Assembly: GCF_900128895.1 (NCBI RefSeq)
Contig: NZ_FSQW01000002.1
Coordinates: 930,001-994,000, forward strand
Direction: 5' to 3'
DNA length: 64,000 bases
Source: Parasphingorhabdus marina DSM 22363
Lineage (GTDB): Bacteria > Pseudomonadota > Alphaproteobacteria > Sphingomonadales > Sphingomonadaceae
Numbering within the stretch: the first letter of the stretch is position 1; the number at the start of each line of letters is the position of its first letter. Below are positions 18,703-27,783 of this stretch, in pieces. A program made the translations under genes and the position numbers. The notes below the pieces were generated by a model. The model worked only from the letters and a program-made list of their open reading frames with translations. It was not told the DNA's origin and did not search any database.

Positions 18703-19535
18703 GTAACTCTCCTTCTCTTCCTCCCCTGCGGGAGGTCATAAAAAGACATGGGCTGACCGCCAATCGGGCACTCGGCCAGAATTTCCTCTTCGACACCCAG
18801 TTGCTTGACCGCATTGCGGCCATTCCGGGTCCCCTGGAAGGAGAACAAGTATTCGAGGTCGGCCCTGGCCCCGGAGGCCTGACCCGGGCCCTGCTTCAGG
18901 CGGGGGCTGAAGTTACCGCGGTGGAACGGGACGAACGATGTCTCCCCGCTCTGGACGAACTGGACGCCTGTTTTCCGAATCAGCTCAAGGTGATCAATGC
19001 TGATGCGTTGCAAATTGATCTGAAAGCCCGGTTTTCCAGGCCTTTTCACATCATTTCCAACTTGCCCTACAATGTTGGATCCGCGTTGCTGGTCAAATGG
19101 CTCTCCCAGCCCACCTGGCCGCCGCTCTGGAAATCCCTGACGCTGATGTTTCAGCGAGAGGTAGCGGACCGGATTGTGGCCGCACCGGGATCATCTGCCT
19201 ACGGCCGGCTTTCTATCCTCGCGCAATGGCGATGTGATGCGAAGCTGGCGATGCCGGTCCATCGCTCCGCCTTCACGCCGCCGCCAAAGGTGATGTCGGC
19301 CGTCGTCTATCTGACACCCCGCGAGCAGCCACCGGGTGTCAATCCCGCCACGCTCGAACGGCTGACACAGGCCGCATTCAGCCAGCGCCGGAAAATGCTG
19401 CGACAAAGCCTGAAGGGCTTGCCAGGTGCCTTGGAAGCTCTGGATATCGCAGCTATTGATCCCACCCGTCGTCCGGAAACGGTGAGTGTTGAAGAATTTG
19501 TTGCCCTCGCCCGTCAGCTGGATGAGGTCAACTAG
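18699..19535 (+). CDS. ksgA: 16S rRNA dimethyladenosine transferase
   Basis: A 278-residue RsmA/KsgA that dimethylates two adenosines in helix 45 of 16S rRNA late in 30S assembly. SAM-binding [14 protein letters not shown] and the catalytic NLPYNV are intact; LGQNFLFD is the typical N-terminal segment. TTG start overlapping the pdxA stop by four bases. The stop overlaps the convergent glcB stop on a CTAG tetramer. Confidence 0.97.
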   Translation: MSNSPSLPPLREVIKRHGLTANRALGQNFLFDTQLLDRIAAIPGPLEGEQVFEVGPGPGGLTRALLQAGAEVTAVERDERCLPALDELDACFPNQLKVINADALQIDLKARFSRPFHIISNLPYNVGSALLVKWLSQPTWPPLWKSLTLMFQREVADRIVAAPGSSAYGRLSILAQWRCDAKLAMPVHRSAFTPPPKVMSAVVYLTPREQPPGVNPATLERLTQAAFSQRRKMLRQSLKGLPGALEALDIAAIDPTRRPETVSVEEFVALARQLDEVN

Positions 19536-21643
19536 CTGCCTTTCAGCTTGCGGCGATAGGCATGGAGCAGAGGTTCGGTATATCCGCTTGGCTGCTCGAC
19601 ACCCTTGAAGACGAGATCACGTGCAGCCTGGAAGGCCAGGCTCGCATCCGGATTGTCCGCCATCGGGCGATAGAGCGGATCACCGGCATTCTGCCCATCA
19701 ACCTTGGCCGCCATGCGGAGCAGCGCGGCATCCACCTGTTCCGCACTACACACGCCGTGAAGCATCCAGTTTGCCATATGCTGGGAAGAAATCCGCAAGG
19801 TCGCACGATCTTCCATCAGGCCGATATCATTGATGTCCGGGACTTTCGAGCACCCCACGCCCTGATCAATCCAGCGGACAACATAGCCCAGGATCCCCTG
19901 CGCATTATTGTCAAGCTCGCGCTCGATTTCCTCTGCCGACCAGTTATGGCCATCGGCGAAGGGAATGGTGAGCAGTTTGTCGAGTGACGCAATCCCGTCC
20001 GCAACCACTTCCTTCTGCCGGTCAAAGACGTTGACCCGGTGATAGTGGATGGCATGCAATGTCGCTGCTGTCGGACTGGGCACCCAGGCGGTGTTGGCTC
20101 CGGTCATCGGATGGCCGACTTTCTGTTCCATCATGTCGGCCATCATGTCAGGTGCGGCCCACATGCCCTTGCCAATCTGGGCCTTGCCCGACATGCCGCA
20201 GGCCAGCCCGATGCCCACATTGCGTTGCTCATAGGCAGCGATCCATTCGCTGTTCTTGATGTCGCCCTTGGCCAGCATCGCCCCGCCCTGCATGGAGGTG
20301 TGGATTTCGTCGCCGGTGCGATCGAGGAATCCGGTATTGATGAAAACGATCCGGTCCTTCACCGCATGGATACAGGCCGCCAGATTGGCAGAAGTCCGGC
20401 GCTCTTCGTCCATCACGCCAACCTTTATCGTGTTGCGGTCCAGTCCCAGCAGATCCTCAACGGCATCGAACAGGTCATTGGTGAAAGCACATTCATCCGG
20501 CCCGTGCATTTTCGGTTTCACAATATAGATCGACCCGGTCTTGCTGTTGCCGAGTTCACCCAGCCCTTTCAGATCATGCATGGAGATCAGGCTCGTAAAC
20601 ACACCGTCCAGCAGGCCTTCGGGCGCTTCCGAACCATCTGCCAGCAATACCGCCGGATTGGTCATCAAATGCCCGACATTGCGGACGAACATCAGGCTGC
20701 GTCCCGGCAAGGTGAATTCCTTGCCGTCCGGATCAGTATAGGTCCGGTCCGGATTGGCCTTGCGCGAGACGGTTTTTCCACCTTTCTCAAACGAGGCATC
20801 GAGATCACCGCGCATCAGGCCCAGCCAGTTGGTATAGGCCAGCACCTTGTCCTCGGCGTCAACCGCCGCCACCGAGTCTTCCATGTCGATGATGGTGGTC
20901 AGCGCCGCTTCCATGTGGACATCGGCAATATTGGCGGGATCGTCTTTGCCGACAGGGTGATCCGGGTCAAAAATGACATCAATATGCAGTCCGTTGTGAC
21001 GGAACAGGCATCCCCTGTCGTTCCATCCCACACATTGCGAAGGATCTTTCAGAGGAATACCGCTTTCCTTGACATTGGTCAGATCCGCCCAGCTGCTTCC
21101 GTCCAGTGGCAATATTTCGTCAAGCAGTGCCTTGGCAGCCTTTATCACTGCCGCACCGCGCACCGGATCATATCCTCCCGGCTGTGCGGGTTCGGCATCC
21201 AGAACATCGGTGCCGTAAAAGGCATCATACAAACTGCCCCACCGCGCATTGGCTGCATTCAGCACGAAGCGGTCGTTGAGCGAGGGTACAACGAGCTGCG
21301 GTCCGGCCATGCGGGCAATTTCCGGATCGACATTTTCCGTGGTGATCGCAAAGGGCGCAGGTTCTTCAACCAGATAGCCGATGTCGGTCAGAAATTGCTG
21401 ATATTCCGGCTGATCGACCGGCTTGCCCAGGCGCGCCATGTGCCATTCGTCAATCTGCTGTTGCAGCTGTTCACGTTTGGCCAGCAGTTTCGCATTCGCT
21501 GGTGCGAAGCGCGCGAGCAGGTCTGCAAATCCCGACCAGAAACTGTCACGGTCAACACCCGTCCCGGGAAGGACCTTGCCATTTACAAAGGCGTGCAACT
21601 CGCCAGCGATCTGAATGCCGTTCTGGCTGACATATTCGGACAT
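19532..21643 (-). CDS. glcB: Malate synthase G
   Basis: A 703-residue isoform G malate synthase (family about 720), which condenses glyoxylate with acetyl-CoA to malate. Recognisable segments are [39 protein letters not shown], and [22 protein letters not shown] site precedes the ATG. No isocitrate lyase lies in the window, so the glyoxylate source is elsewhere. Long open frames on the opposite strand here are shadows of this gene. Confidence 0.97.
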   Translation of the reverse strand: MSEYVSQNGIQIAGELHAFVNGKVLPGTGVDRDSFWSGFADLLARFAPANAKLLAKREQLQQQIDEWHMARLGKPVDQPEYQQFLTDIGYLVEEPAPFAITTENVDPEIARMAGPQLVVPSLNDRFVLNAANARWGSLYDAFYGTDVLDAEPAQPGGYDPVRGAAVIKAAKALLDEILPLDGSSWADLTNVKESGIPLKDPSQCVGWNDRGCLFRHNGLHIDVIFDPDHPVGKDDPANIADVHMEAALTTIIDMEDSVAAVDAEDKVLAYTNWLGLMRGDLDASFEKGGKTVSRKANPDRTYTDPDGKEFTLPGRSLMFVRNVGHLMTNPAVLLADGSEAPEGLLDGVFTSLISMHDLKGLGELGNSKTGSIYIVKPKMHGPDECAFTNDLFDAVEDLLGLDRNTIKVGVMDEERRTSANLAACIHAVKDRIVFINTGFLDRTGDEIHTSMQGGAMLAKGDIKNSEWIAAYEQRNVGIGLACGMSGKAQIGKGMWAAPDMMADMMEQKVGHPMTGANTAWVPSPTAATLHAIHYHRVNVFDRQKEVVADGIASLDKLLTIPFADGHNWSAEEIERELDNNAQGILGYVVRWIDQGVGCSKVPDINDIGLMEDRATLRISSQHMANWMLHGVCSAEQVDAALLRMAAKVDGQNAGDPLYRPMADNPDASLAFQAARDLVFKGVEQPSGYTEPLLHAYRRKLKGS

Positions 21644-21833
21644 GGGTTTTCCTCTTGCTAAATTGTTGAAGCATTGCTGGACGGTCTGAGCGGGTCCAAA
21701 ATGCGCAAATTTGTCCGGGGAGGAATCGGGCAGAAGCTATGGCGGTTGCGACAAATTTTGTAAATCCCGAAAAGCCGATTTTCAGGAACGGATGCTTGCA
21801 GTGTCAGCCAAGACGGTTCAAGCTGGGTGTACA

Positions 21834-22256
21834 ATGAATACCACCAGCAAAATGACCGTTCTGGAAAACATACTCGAGCGCGCGGCGACGCAACTTGGTG
21901 ATGTCACCGAGCCGGTCATGGCCCAATATTATTCGGATCATCCAAACGCGCAGCAATCCTTTCGCGAACACGGGCTGGGCAACACCCGGAAGCTGGAAGC
22001 CGAGATGGTGGAAAGCGTGCTGTACTGCATCATGAACTGGCTCGAACGCCCACAGGAAATCCGGATCATGTTCGGCAGCACCGTGCCGCATCATGAGGAC
22101 ACATTGCGGGTCAGTTCCGACTGGTTCACGGGCCTCGTCGATGCCGGTATTGCCGTAATTGATGAAACCATCCCTGCCTCCGAAAACGAGGAACGCCAGG
22201 TCCTGCAGGAAATCCATGCGGGCCTGACCAGCGTGGTGAAGGAAGCGCGCATCTGA
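21834..22256 (+). CDS. Hypothetical protein, helical
   Basis: A 140-residue, mostly helical protein (ENILERAATQLGDVTEPVM, RKLEAEMVESVLYCIMNWL) with no domain I recognise. No signal peptide or membrane segment. The frame is open to 21711; ATG codons at 21792 and 21834 are both possible, and the later one starts just before the clearly folded part. It precedes the M20-astA-astB operon by about 60 bases in the same direction and might be cotranscribed, but no link to arginine breakdown can be shown. Confidence 0.7.
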   Translation: MNTTSKMTVLENILERAATQLGDVTEPVMAQYYSDHPNAQQSFREHGLGNTRKLEAEMVESVLYCIMNWLERPQEIRIMFGSTVPHHEDTLRVSSDWFTGLVDAGIAVIDETIPASENEERQVLQEIHAGLTSVVKEARI

Positions 22257-22319
22257 AATCGCTCGGGACTGTAGCGGAATCAGGTGACAGCGTTTGATTT
22301 CAAATGCTATCAGTTCGCC

Positions 22320-23528
22320 ATGTCCGTTACTTCCCTCCCGGAAAAACCCCTGCTCGAAAAGGCAAACGACCTGCCGCTGCTCGCGCGGACCGAGGAATGG
22401 GCCAAGATCAACAGCGGTTCGACCAACCTGGATGGCCTGAAAACCGTCGCCGGCATGCTTGCCGATGCCTTTGCCGTCCTGCCGGGAGATATCCGGTTTG
22501 TTCCACCAGACCCGGTGGAAGCTGTCCGCAAGGATGGCAGCATTGACCGGATTGAACGCGGCGAGCATCTCCTTGTCTCCGTTCGACCTGAGGCCCCAAA
22601 CCGGATCCTTCTGACCGGTCACATGGACACCGTGTTCCCGATCGATCATCCGTTTCAGACACTTGCCTGGCTGGAAGAAGGGATATTAAACGGTCCCGGT
22701 GTCGCGGACATGAAGGGCGGCATCTCCGTCATGCTCGGGGCATTACAGCTGCTGGAACAGAGCCCTGTGGCATCGCAGCTCGGTTATGACATCATGATCA
22801 ACAGCGATGAGGAAACCGGCTCTGCATCTTCGGCAGAACTGATCAAAAACTGTGCGCAGGGCAAAATGGCGGCGCTGACCTACGAACCGGCGCTGCCCGA
22901 CGGCACACTCGCCGGTGAACGGGGTGGCAGCGGGAATTACTCCATCACCTTCACCGGAAAAAGTGCACATGCCGGGCGCAATCCGGATGACGGGCGCAAT
23001 GCTCTGATCGCAGCTTCCGACATGGCGTTGCGGCTCAAGGCCCTGCATCGACCGGGGCTCAGCGTGAACCCCGCAAAGATTGATGGCGGGGCCCCGAACA
23101 ATGCCGTGCCGGATCATGCGATATTGCGCGTGAACTTTCGCCCGAAGACGCTGGATGATCAGGACAAAGCTGAAAACGCGCTGGCCGAAATGGTGCAGGT
23201 GATCGCAAAGGAGCACGACCTCGCAGTGCATTGCCACGGCGGATTTGGTCGTCCACCCAAGCCAGTGGATACGCAGGCAGACAAGCTGTTCCACCTCGTG
23301 AAGCAGTGCGGACGGGAGCTCGGCCTCGACATTTCCTGGCGCAGCACCGGTGGTGTTTGCGATGGCAACAATATCGCAGCTTGCGGAATACCGGTCGTCG
23401 ATACTATGGGCGTGCGCGGGGGTTCCATTCATAGCCCGGATGAATTTCTGATCACGGAAAGCCTGGTGGAACGCACACAATTATCAGCGCTGACCATCAT
23501 GCGCATGGCCGAAAAGGGAGGGATATGA
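22320..23528 (+). CDS. M20-family peptidase/amidohydrolase linked to astAB
   Basis: A 402-residue zinc hydrolase of the carboxypeptidase G2/ArgE/DapE family. Metal ligands are visible in GHMDTVF, GPGVADMKGG, NSDEETGS and near the end SIHSPDEF; the dimerisation domain lies between. The listed ATG at 22320 and a GTG at 22284 are both possible starts, neither with a good binding site. The stop overlaps the astA start (ATGA), so it belongs to an M20-astA-astB operon. The AST pathway ends with hydrolysis of N-succinylglutamate, normally by AstE (M14); an M20 enzyme here could do that step. This role is inferred only from position. Confidence 0.88.
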   Translation: MSVTSLPEKPLLEKANDLPLLARTEEWAKINSGSTNLDGLKTVAGMLADAFAVLPGDIRFVPPDPVEAVRKDGSIDRIERGEHLLVSVRPEAPNRILLTGHMDTVFPIDHPFQTLAWLEEGILNGPGVADMKGGISVMLGALQLLEQSPVASQLGYDIMINSDEETGSASSAELIKNCAQGKMAALTYEPALPDGTLAGERGGSGNYSITFTGKSAHAGRNPDDGRNALIAASDMALRLKALHRPGLSVNPAKIDGGAPNNAVPDHAILRVNFRPKTLDDQDKAENALAEMVQVIAKEHDLAVHCHGGFGRPPKPVDTQADKLFHLVKQCGRELGLDISWRSTGGVCDGNNIAACGIPVVDTMGVRGGSIHSPDEFLITESLVERTQLSALTIMRMAEKGGI

Positions 23529-24535
23529 GTTTCCGGATACGTGCTGCGCGAATGGAGGATCTCCAGCATCTCTACGAAATGGCGAAGCTGACGGGCGGAG
23601 GTTTCACCAATCTGCCGGCCGACAAGCCGTCGCTGACCGCAAAACTGGAACGCTCGCAACGCGCCTTTGATCGTACAACCGACGAACATGGCAATGACCT
23701 GTTCGTCATGGTCCTGGAAAATGTCGAGACCGGCATGGTCCGCGGAACATCGCAATTGTTCACCAAGGTCGGGCAAAGCTGGCCCTTCTATTCCTATCGG
23801 CTGAGCACCCTGTCCCAAACGAGCAAGGAGCTGGACCGGACGTTCAGCGCCCAGATGTTGTCACTGGTCACCGATCTGGAAGGGTCCAGCGAAGTCGGCG
23901 GCCTGTTCCTGCACCCGAATGAACGTGCCGGTGGTCTGGGCATGCTGCTGGCCCGTAGTCGCTATCTGTTCATCAAGGAACACCGGCCCCGTTTTGGCGA
24001 CAAGATATTCGCCGAATTGCGCGGCGTGATTGACGAGGCTGGCGGATCGCCCTTTTGGGACGGATTGGCCGGACGATTCTTCGGCATGAGTTTTCAGGAA
24101 GCCGACTATTTCAATGCGATCCACGGCAACCAGTTTATCGCCGATCTGATGCCCAAACATCCGATCTATACCGCGATGCTGAGCGAGACTGCGAGAGCAG
24201 CCATTGGTGTACCACACCCGAATGGGCGGGCGGCGATGCGGATGCTGGAGAACGAGAATTTCTCCTATGATGGCTATGTCGATATTTTCGATGGTGGGCC
24301 CACCATGATTGCAAAAACCGACGACGTGACCAGTGTGCGCAACAGCAAGGAAGCGAAGATCAGCCGGATTGATGTCGGCAAGACCAAAGCGATTATTTCG
24401 CACGGTCATCTCAATGATTTCCAGGCAACCTATGCGATGATCGAGGAACTGGATGACGGCCTGACCATCGATGGCGAGGCGGCTGACAATATTGGCCTCA
24501 GCGTGGGCGACACAGTGCGATACATCCCGCGATGA
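23525..24535 (+). CDS. astA: Arginine N-succinyltransferase
   Basis: A 336-residue AstA, first enzyme of the arginine succinyltransferase pathway, transferring succinyl from succinyl-CoA to arginine. The opening FRIRAARMEDLQHLYEMA and the segments GGGFTNLPADK, GRFFGMSFQEADYF and GHLNDFQATYAM are characteristic. It overlaps the M20 gene before it and astB after it by four bases each, a tightly coupled operon for using arginine as nitrogen and carbon source. Confidence 0.96.
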   Translation: MSFRIRAARMEDLQHLYEMAKLTGGGFTNLPADKPSLTAKLERSQRAFDRTTDEHGNDLFVMVLENVETGMVRGTSQLFTKVGQSWPFYSYRLSTLSQTSKELDRTFSAQMLSLVTDLEGSSEVGGLFLHPNERAGGLGMLLARSRYLFIKEHRPRFGDKIFAELRGVIDEAGGSPFWDGLAGRFFGMSFQEADYFNAIHGNQFIADLMPKHPIYTAMLSETARAAIGVPHPNGRAAMRMLENENFSYDGYVDIFDGGPTMIAKTDDVTSVRNSKEAKISRIDVGKTKAIISHGHLNDFQATYAMIEELDDGLTIDGEAADNIGLSVGDTVRYIPR

Positions 24536-25800
24536 GCAAGCTTGTTGAAATCAATTTCGACGGGATTATTGGCCCCAGTCACAATTATGCCGGGTTGAGC
24601 CGGGGGAATATTGCTTCGTCAAAAAATGCGGGCGAAACAGCGTTCCCGCGAGAAGCAGCTCTGCAAGGTCTGGCGAAGATGCGGCACAATATCGATCTCG
24701 GACTGACGCAGGGCTTTTTCATGCCGCTGGACCGGCCAAATACCGACTGGCTGGCCTCGTTGGGAGCGGACATTGCTTCCGCTGACCCGCATGTTCGGGC
24801 CGCGGGTTATTCGGCTTCTTCGATGTGGGCTGCCAATGCTGCGACGGTGTCACCTGCGCCGGATAGCGTGGACGGGAAATGCCATCTGACGGTCGCCAAC
24901 CTGCGGACCATGCCCCACCGCAGCCACGAATGGCCAGGAACGCTCGCCCAGCTCCGGCTGACCTTTGCCGATGACCGGCATTTTGCCGTGCACGAACCGG
25001 TTCCGGCGGCCTTCGGAGACGAGGGTGCCGCCAATCATATGCGGCTGTGCTCCGGGCATGAGGCACCCGGTCTGGAGATATTTGTCTATGGCGAAAGTGG
25101 TGGTCCCTTCCCTGCGCGCCAGCATCTGGAAGCGAGCAAAGCGGTGGGCAGATTGCACCAGCTCGATCCGGCGCAAGTGATATATACGCAGCAATCAAAT
25201 ACGGCCATTGCCGCCGGCGCCTTTCACAATGATGTTGTAGCAGTCGCCAACGGCCCGGTGCTATTCGCCCATGAACAGGCTTTTGAGCAACCCGACGAAC
25301 TCTATTCGGAAATTTCCGAAAAATTTCCTGAAGCGGAAATAGTCACTGTGCCGGCCGACAAGGTCAGCCTGGCGGATGCCATCACCTCCTATCTCTTCAA
25401 TGCCCAGCTGGTGACGCTTCCGGATGATGGCGGCATGGCGCTAGTTTTGCCGACGGAAGCGCGGGACAATGCGGCTGTGTGGAGATATCTGGAAGAACTG
25501 GTCGCCGGCAACGGGCCCATTCGCAAGCTCTGTCCCGTAGATGTCCGGCAATCCATGGCCAATGGCGGCGGACCGGCCTGTCTCCGGCTGCGTGTCGTCG
25601 CCGACCCGACCACGGTCGATGACCGGTTCATGGCCACGCCGGACAAACTGGTCGCTATGGCTGCGGTCATCAAGAAAAACTGGCCGGAGAGCATCAGGCC
25701 AGCACAATTGAGAGATGCCAAACTGGCGGAGCAGATCCAGTCCGCACGCCTCGCATTGCTCGAGCTGTGCGATCTCTCAGAACTCGTATCATCCGAATGA
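24532..25800 (+). CDS. astB: N-succinylarginine dihydrolase
   Basis: A 422-residue AstB of the guanidino-group-modifying superfamily, converting succinylarginine to succinylornithine, CO2 and two ammonia. Family segments GPSHNYAGLSRGN, MWAANAATVSPAPDS, LRTMPHRSHEWPGTL, and a late Cys-containing GGGPACLRLR are present. AstC and AstD would be needed to finish the pathway and are not in the window. Confidence 0.97.
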   Translation: MSKLVEINFDGIIGPSHNYAGLSRGNIASSKNAGETAFPREAALQGLAKMRHNIDLGLTQGFFMPLDRPNTDWLASLGADIASADPHVRAAGYSASSMWAANAATVSPAPDSVDGKCHLTVANLRTMPHRSHEWPGTLAQLRLTFADDRHFAVHEPVPAAFGDEGAANHMRLCSGHEAPGLEIFVYGESGGPFPARQHLEASKAVGRLHQLDPAQVIYTQQSNTAIAAGAFHNDVVAVANGPVLFAHEQAFEQPDELYSEISEKFPEAEIVTVPADKVSLADAITSYLFNAQLVTLPDDGGMALVLPTEARDNAAVWRYLEELVAGNGPIRKLCPVDVRQSMANGGGPACLRLRVVADPTTVDDRFMATPDKLVAMAAVIKKNWPESIRPAQLRDAKLAEQIQSARLALLELCDLSELVSSE

Positions 25801-25894
25801 CCGAAACTGTCGATTTAATTTACAGTTAACTACTGCCACCAGCCCATAATCGGCAGTTTTCCGGGCTTGGCATAAGCCTTGCTTTTATTAATGC

Positions 25895-26125
25895 ATGTGG
25901 AAAAAATTCAAACGCCTCTTTGTTATCAAGACCAAATTTGAAGCTTTCCTCATAACCTATGCCCTGGCCACCGGAGCCGTGGCCCGCGGTCAGGCCTATA
26001 TGGTTCAATATCCCGGCATCGGGGGGAAATTGCTTTTTCTTGCCGCCACTGGTGCCGTATTCATGGCTGGCGCAAAAATGCTCGAGGCGATTGAATTGCA
26101 CAAGGCCTATGGCGACGATTACTGA
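25895..26125 (+). CDS. Small membrane protein
   Basis: A 76-residue protein with two hydrophobic stretches (FEAFLITYALATGAVA and GGKLLFLAATGAVFMAGA) after a basic N terminus (MWKKFKRLF). Small membrane proteins of this look are widespread in Sphingomonadales; I know no function. Upstream bases 25801-25894 contain only a weak stem-loop (ACTGCC/GGCAGT followed by four T). The gene converges on ssrA. Confidence 0.65.
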   Translation: MWKKFKRLFVIKTKFEAFLITYALATGAVARGQAYMVQYPGIGGKLLFLAATGAVFMAGAKMLEAIELHKAYGDDY

Positions 26126-26139
26126 GTCTCGCCCGCATT

Positions 26140-26502
26140 ACCAATTCATGCAGAGTTGAACGGCGGGGGTTTCTGTTGCTCGGCACCCCCAGGCCGCCGG
26201 TATCCCTTCTGTTGCCCGGTGGGTCCAACCGCGCTTTAACTTCTCAAGTTACAACCGTGAGGTCGTTGGCTTAAGCCGCTACTGCGAGTGCTTCGTTATC
26301 GTTTGCACTTATAAAATGAGCAATCACGGCATACTCAGGCCGGGTAAAAACAATGCTTTTCAACACACGTCGATCCTGGTTCGGCCCCGTCAACAAGGAT
26401 GCCTCAAAGCCATCCGAAATGGTGGAGCCGCCGGGTACTGCCCCCGGGTCCGCTGTGCCTATTGCACATCACAATTTATCACCATAGTCCGCCGAAGCGA
26501 AC
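26140..26502 (-). ncRNA. ssrA: Transfer-messenger RNA, permuted two-piece type
   Basis: Read on the minus strand, an acceptor piece ending in GGCGGCTCCACCA (CCA at 26420-26422) comes first, then a spacer of about 31 bases, then a coding piece starting GGGGCCGAACCAGG at 26388. The two ends pair as a seven-base acceptor stem containing the G3-U70 wobble that alanyl-tRNA synthetase reads. The coding piece holds the tag frame GCA to TAA at 26271-26306, giving ANDNEALAVAA, the alphaproteobacterial degradation tag. Two segments with CAACAGAA and GC-rich stems after the tag fit pseudoknots. The 5' end is placed seven bases after a TATATA box; the 3' end near 26140 is approximate. It rescues stalled ribosomes. 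Confidence 0.93.
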
Positions 26503-26508
26503 GAGCCC

Positions 26509-26536
26509 TATATAGGCGGATATTTCTGAATGAAAA
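26509..26536 (-). promoter_or_regulatory. Probable ssrA promoter
   Basis: On the minus strand a -10 box TATATA (26514-26509) has a TTTTCA element 16 bases upstream (26536-26531), directly after the mscL terminator. The distance to the start of the acceptor piece fits. The -35 match is four of six. Confidence 0.5.
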
Positions 26537-26546
26537 GCGAATGCAT

Positions 26547-26584
26547 AAAAAACGGGTGCGGAATCCACATTTCGCACCCGTTTG
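26547..26584 (-). terminator. Rho-independent terminator of mscL
   Basis: An eight-base stem CGGGTGCG / CGCACCCG with a 12-base loop, followed on the minus strand by TTTTTTA. It lies 28 bases beyond the mscL stop and isolates mscL from the ssrA promoter. Confidence 0.85.
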
Positions 26585-26611
26585 TTTCTGATATAAATCG
26601 CTGACTATAAA

Positions 26612-27043
26612 CTATTTTTTCAGATTGTCCCGGATTTCGGTCAGCAGATCAATCTCGGTCGGACCGGATTCCTCCGCTGCCTTCTCTTCTTCCATCTGTT
26701 TCATCACCTTGTTGGCATAGCGCACGATCAGGAAAATGATGAAGGCGAGGATCAGGAAATTGATGACAACCGTCAGGAACTGCCCCCAGCCGAGCATCGG
26801 TACCCCGGCTTCCTTGAGTGCCGCATAATCGTCCATGGCTCCGGCATAATCCGACGGCGGTGATCCCAACAGGATGAACATGCTCGAAAAGTCGGGCGTG
26901 CCCAATATCGCGCTGACAATCGGCATGATCACGTCCTCGGTCAGTGAGGTGGTGATGGTGGCAAAAGCTGCGCCGATGATCACGGCCACAGCCAGGTCGA
27001 GTACATTCCCTTTGAGAATGAATTCCTTGAATTCGCTAAACAT
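26612..27043 (-). CDS. mscL: Large-conductance mechanosensitive channel
   Basis: A 143-residue MscL with the family opening MFSEFKEFILKGNVLDLAVA, TM1 (AVIIGAAFATITTSL), a periplasmic loop, TM2 (FLTVVINFLILAFIIFLIV) and a cytoplasmic helical bundle. The pentamer opens under membrane tension to release solutes in hypo-osmotic shock. The frame extends to 27127, but the ATG at 27043 has a clear GGGAAGGA site and is the family start. Its terminator follows. Confidence 0.97.
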   Translation of the reverse strand: MFSEFKEFILKGNVLDLAVAVIIGAAFATITTSLTEDVIMPIVSAILGTPDFSSMFILLGSPPSDYAGAMDDYAALKEAGVPMLGWGQFLTVVINFLILAFIIFLIVRYANKVMKQMEEEKAAEESGPTEIDLLTEIRDNLKK

Positions 27044-27110
27044 GCTGGTCCTTCCCTTTGTTAGTCGGCCCATAACTGCCCGAATCCGGCGATATTGTCG
27101 AGAGAAGCCG

Positions 27111-27139
27111 TTGAAATCCGGCAGCAAAATCCCTATTTT
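27111..27139 (+). promoter_or_regulatory. Predicted sigma-70 promoter of the lemA operon
   Basis: TTGAAA at 27111 and TATTTT at 27134 are spaced by exactly 17 bases, about 45 bases before the lemA start. Both boxes match the consensus in four of six positions. Confidence 0.5.
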
Positions 27140-27186
27140 TACAATTGGAAGCGGCGTTCAGCCGCGATGATGGAGGATTTTCACAC

Positions 27187-27783
27187 ATGGCGAGCAATTT
27201 GATCAAATTCCTGATGATACCGGCTGTCGCACTGTCGCTCAGCGCCTGTGGCATCAACAGTGTCCCGACCGCAGAAGAACAGGCCAAGGCCAAGTGGGCG
27301 GATGTCGAGAGCACTTATCAAAGGCGGGCGGACCTCATCCCCAATCTGGTGGAAACCGTGAAGGGGTTTGCGGCGCAGGAACAGGATACGCTGACGGCAG
27401 TGGTGGAAGCCCGAGCCAAAGCGACATCGATTCAAGTCAGTGCCGATGATCTCGGAGACGCCTCGAAAGTTCAGGAATATGCAGCTGCGCAGGGCGCGTT
27501 GTCACAAGGTCTCGGCCGGCTGCTGGCAACAGTGGAAGCCTATCCCGACCTCAAGTCGAACCAGAATTTCCTGGCCCTGCAAAGCCAGCTCGAGGGCACG
27601 GAAAACCGGATAAACGTGGCACGCCGGGACTATAACGAAGCCGTCCGGCAGTATAACACCACAATCCGCACCTTCCCCGACATTATCGGTGCAAAGATCA
27701 TTCACGGCGCTGAACCAATGGAGCCCTTTGCAGCAACCACCGAAGGTGCGGAAGAAGCGCCAGAAGTGAATTTCGGCAACTGA
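27187..27783 (+). CDS. LemA family lipoprotein
   Basis: A 198-residue LemA protein: lipobox LSAC, then a long helical coiled bundle with the family motif RRADLIPNLVETVKGFAAQE and ENRINVARRDYNEAVRQYN. LemA proteins are N-out membrane-anchored proteins of unknown biochemical role. The ATG at 27187 has TGGAGGA nine bases upstream; the longer frame from 27145 lacks one. The stop overlaps the next gene. LemA followed by TPM-domain proteins is a recurring gene set. Confidence 0.92.
   Translation: MASNLIKFLMIPAVALSLSACGINSVPTAEEQAKAKWADVESTYQRRADLIPNLVETVKGFAAQEQDTLTAVVEARAKATSIQVSADDLGDASKVQEYAAAQGALSQGLGRLLATVEAYPDLKSNQNFLALQSQLEGTENRINVARRDYNEAVRQYNTTIRTFPDIIGAKIIHGAEPMEPFAATTEGAEEAPEVNFGN

Noticed and set aside
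20039-21661. Long plus-strand ORF of 540 codons opposite glcB
   Set aside because: It is the antisense of malate synthase G, whose motifs are intact on the minus strand; the plus-strand protein is rich in His, Arg and Gln with no recognisable domain.
26316-26591. Plus-strand ORF of 91 codons
   Set aside because: It covers the ssrA acceptor piece, the ssrA promoter and the mscL terminator and has no protein features.
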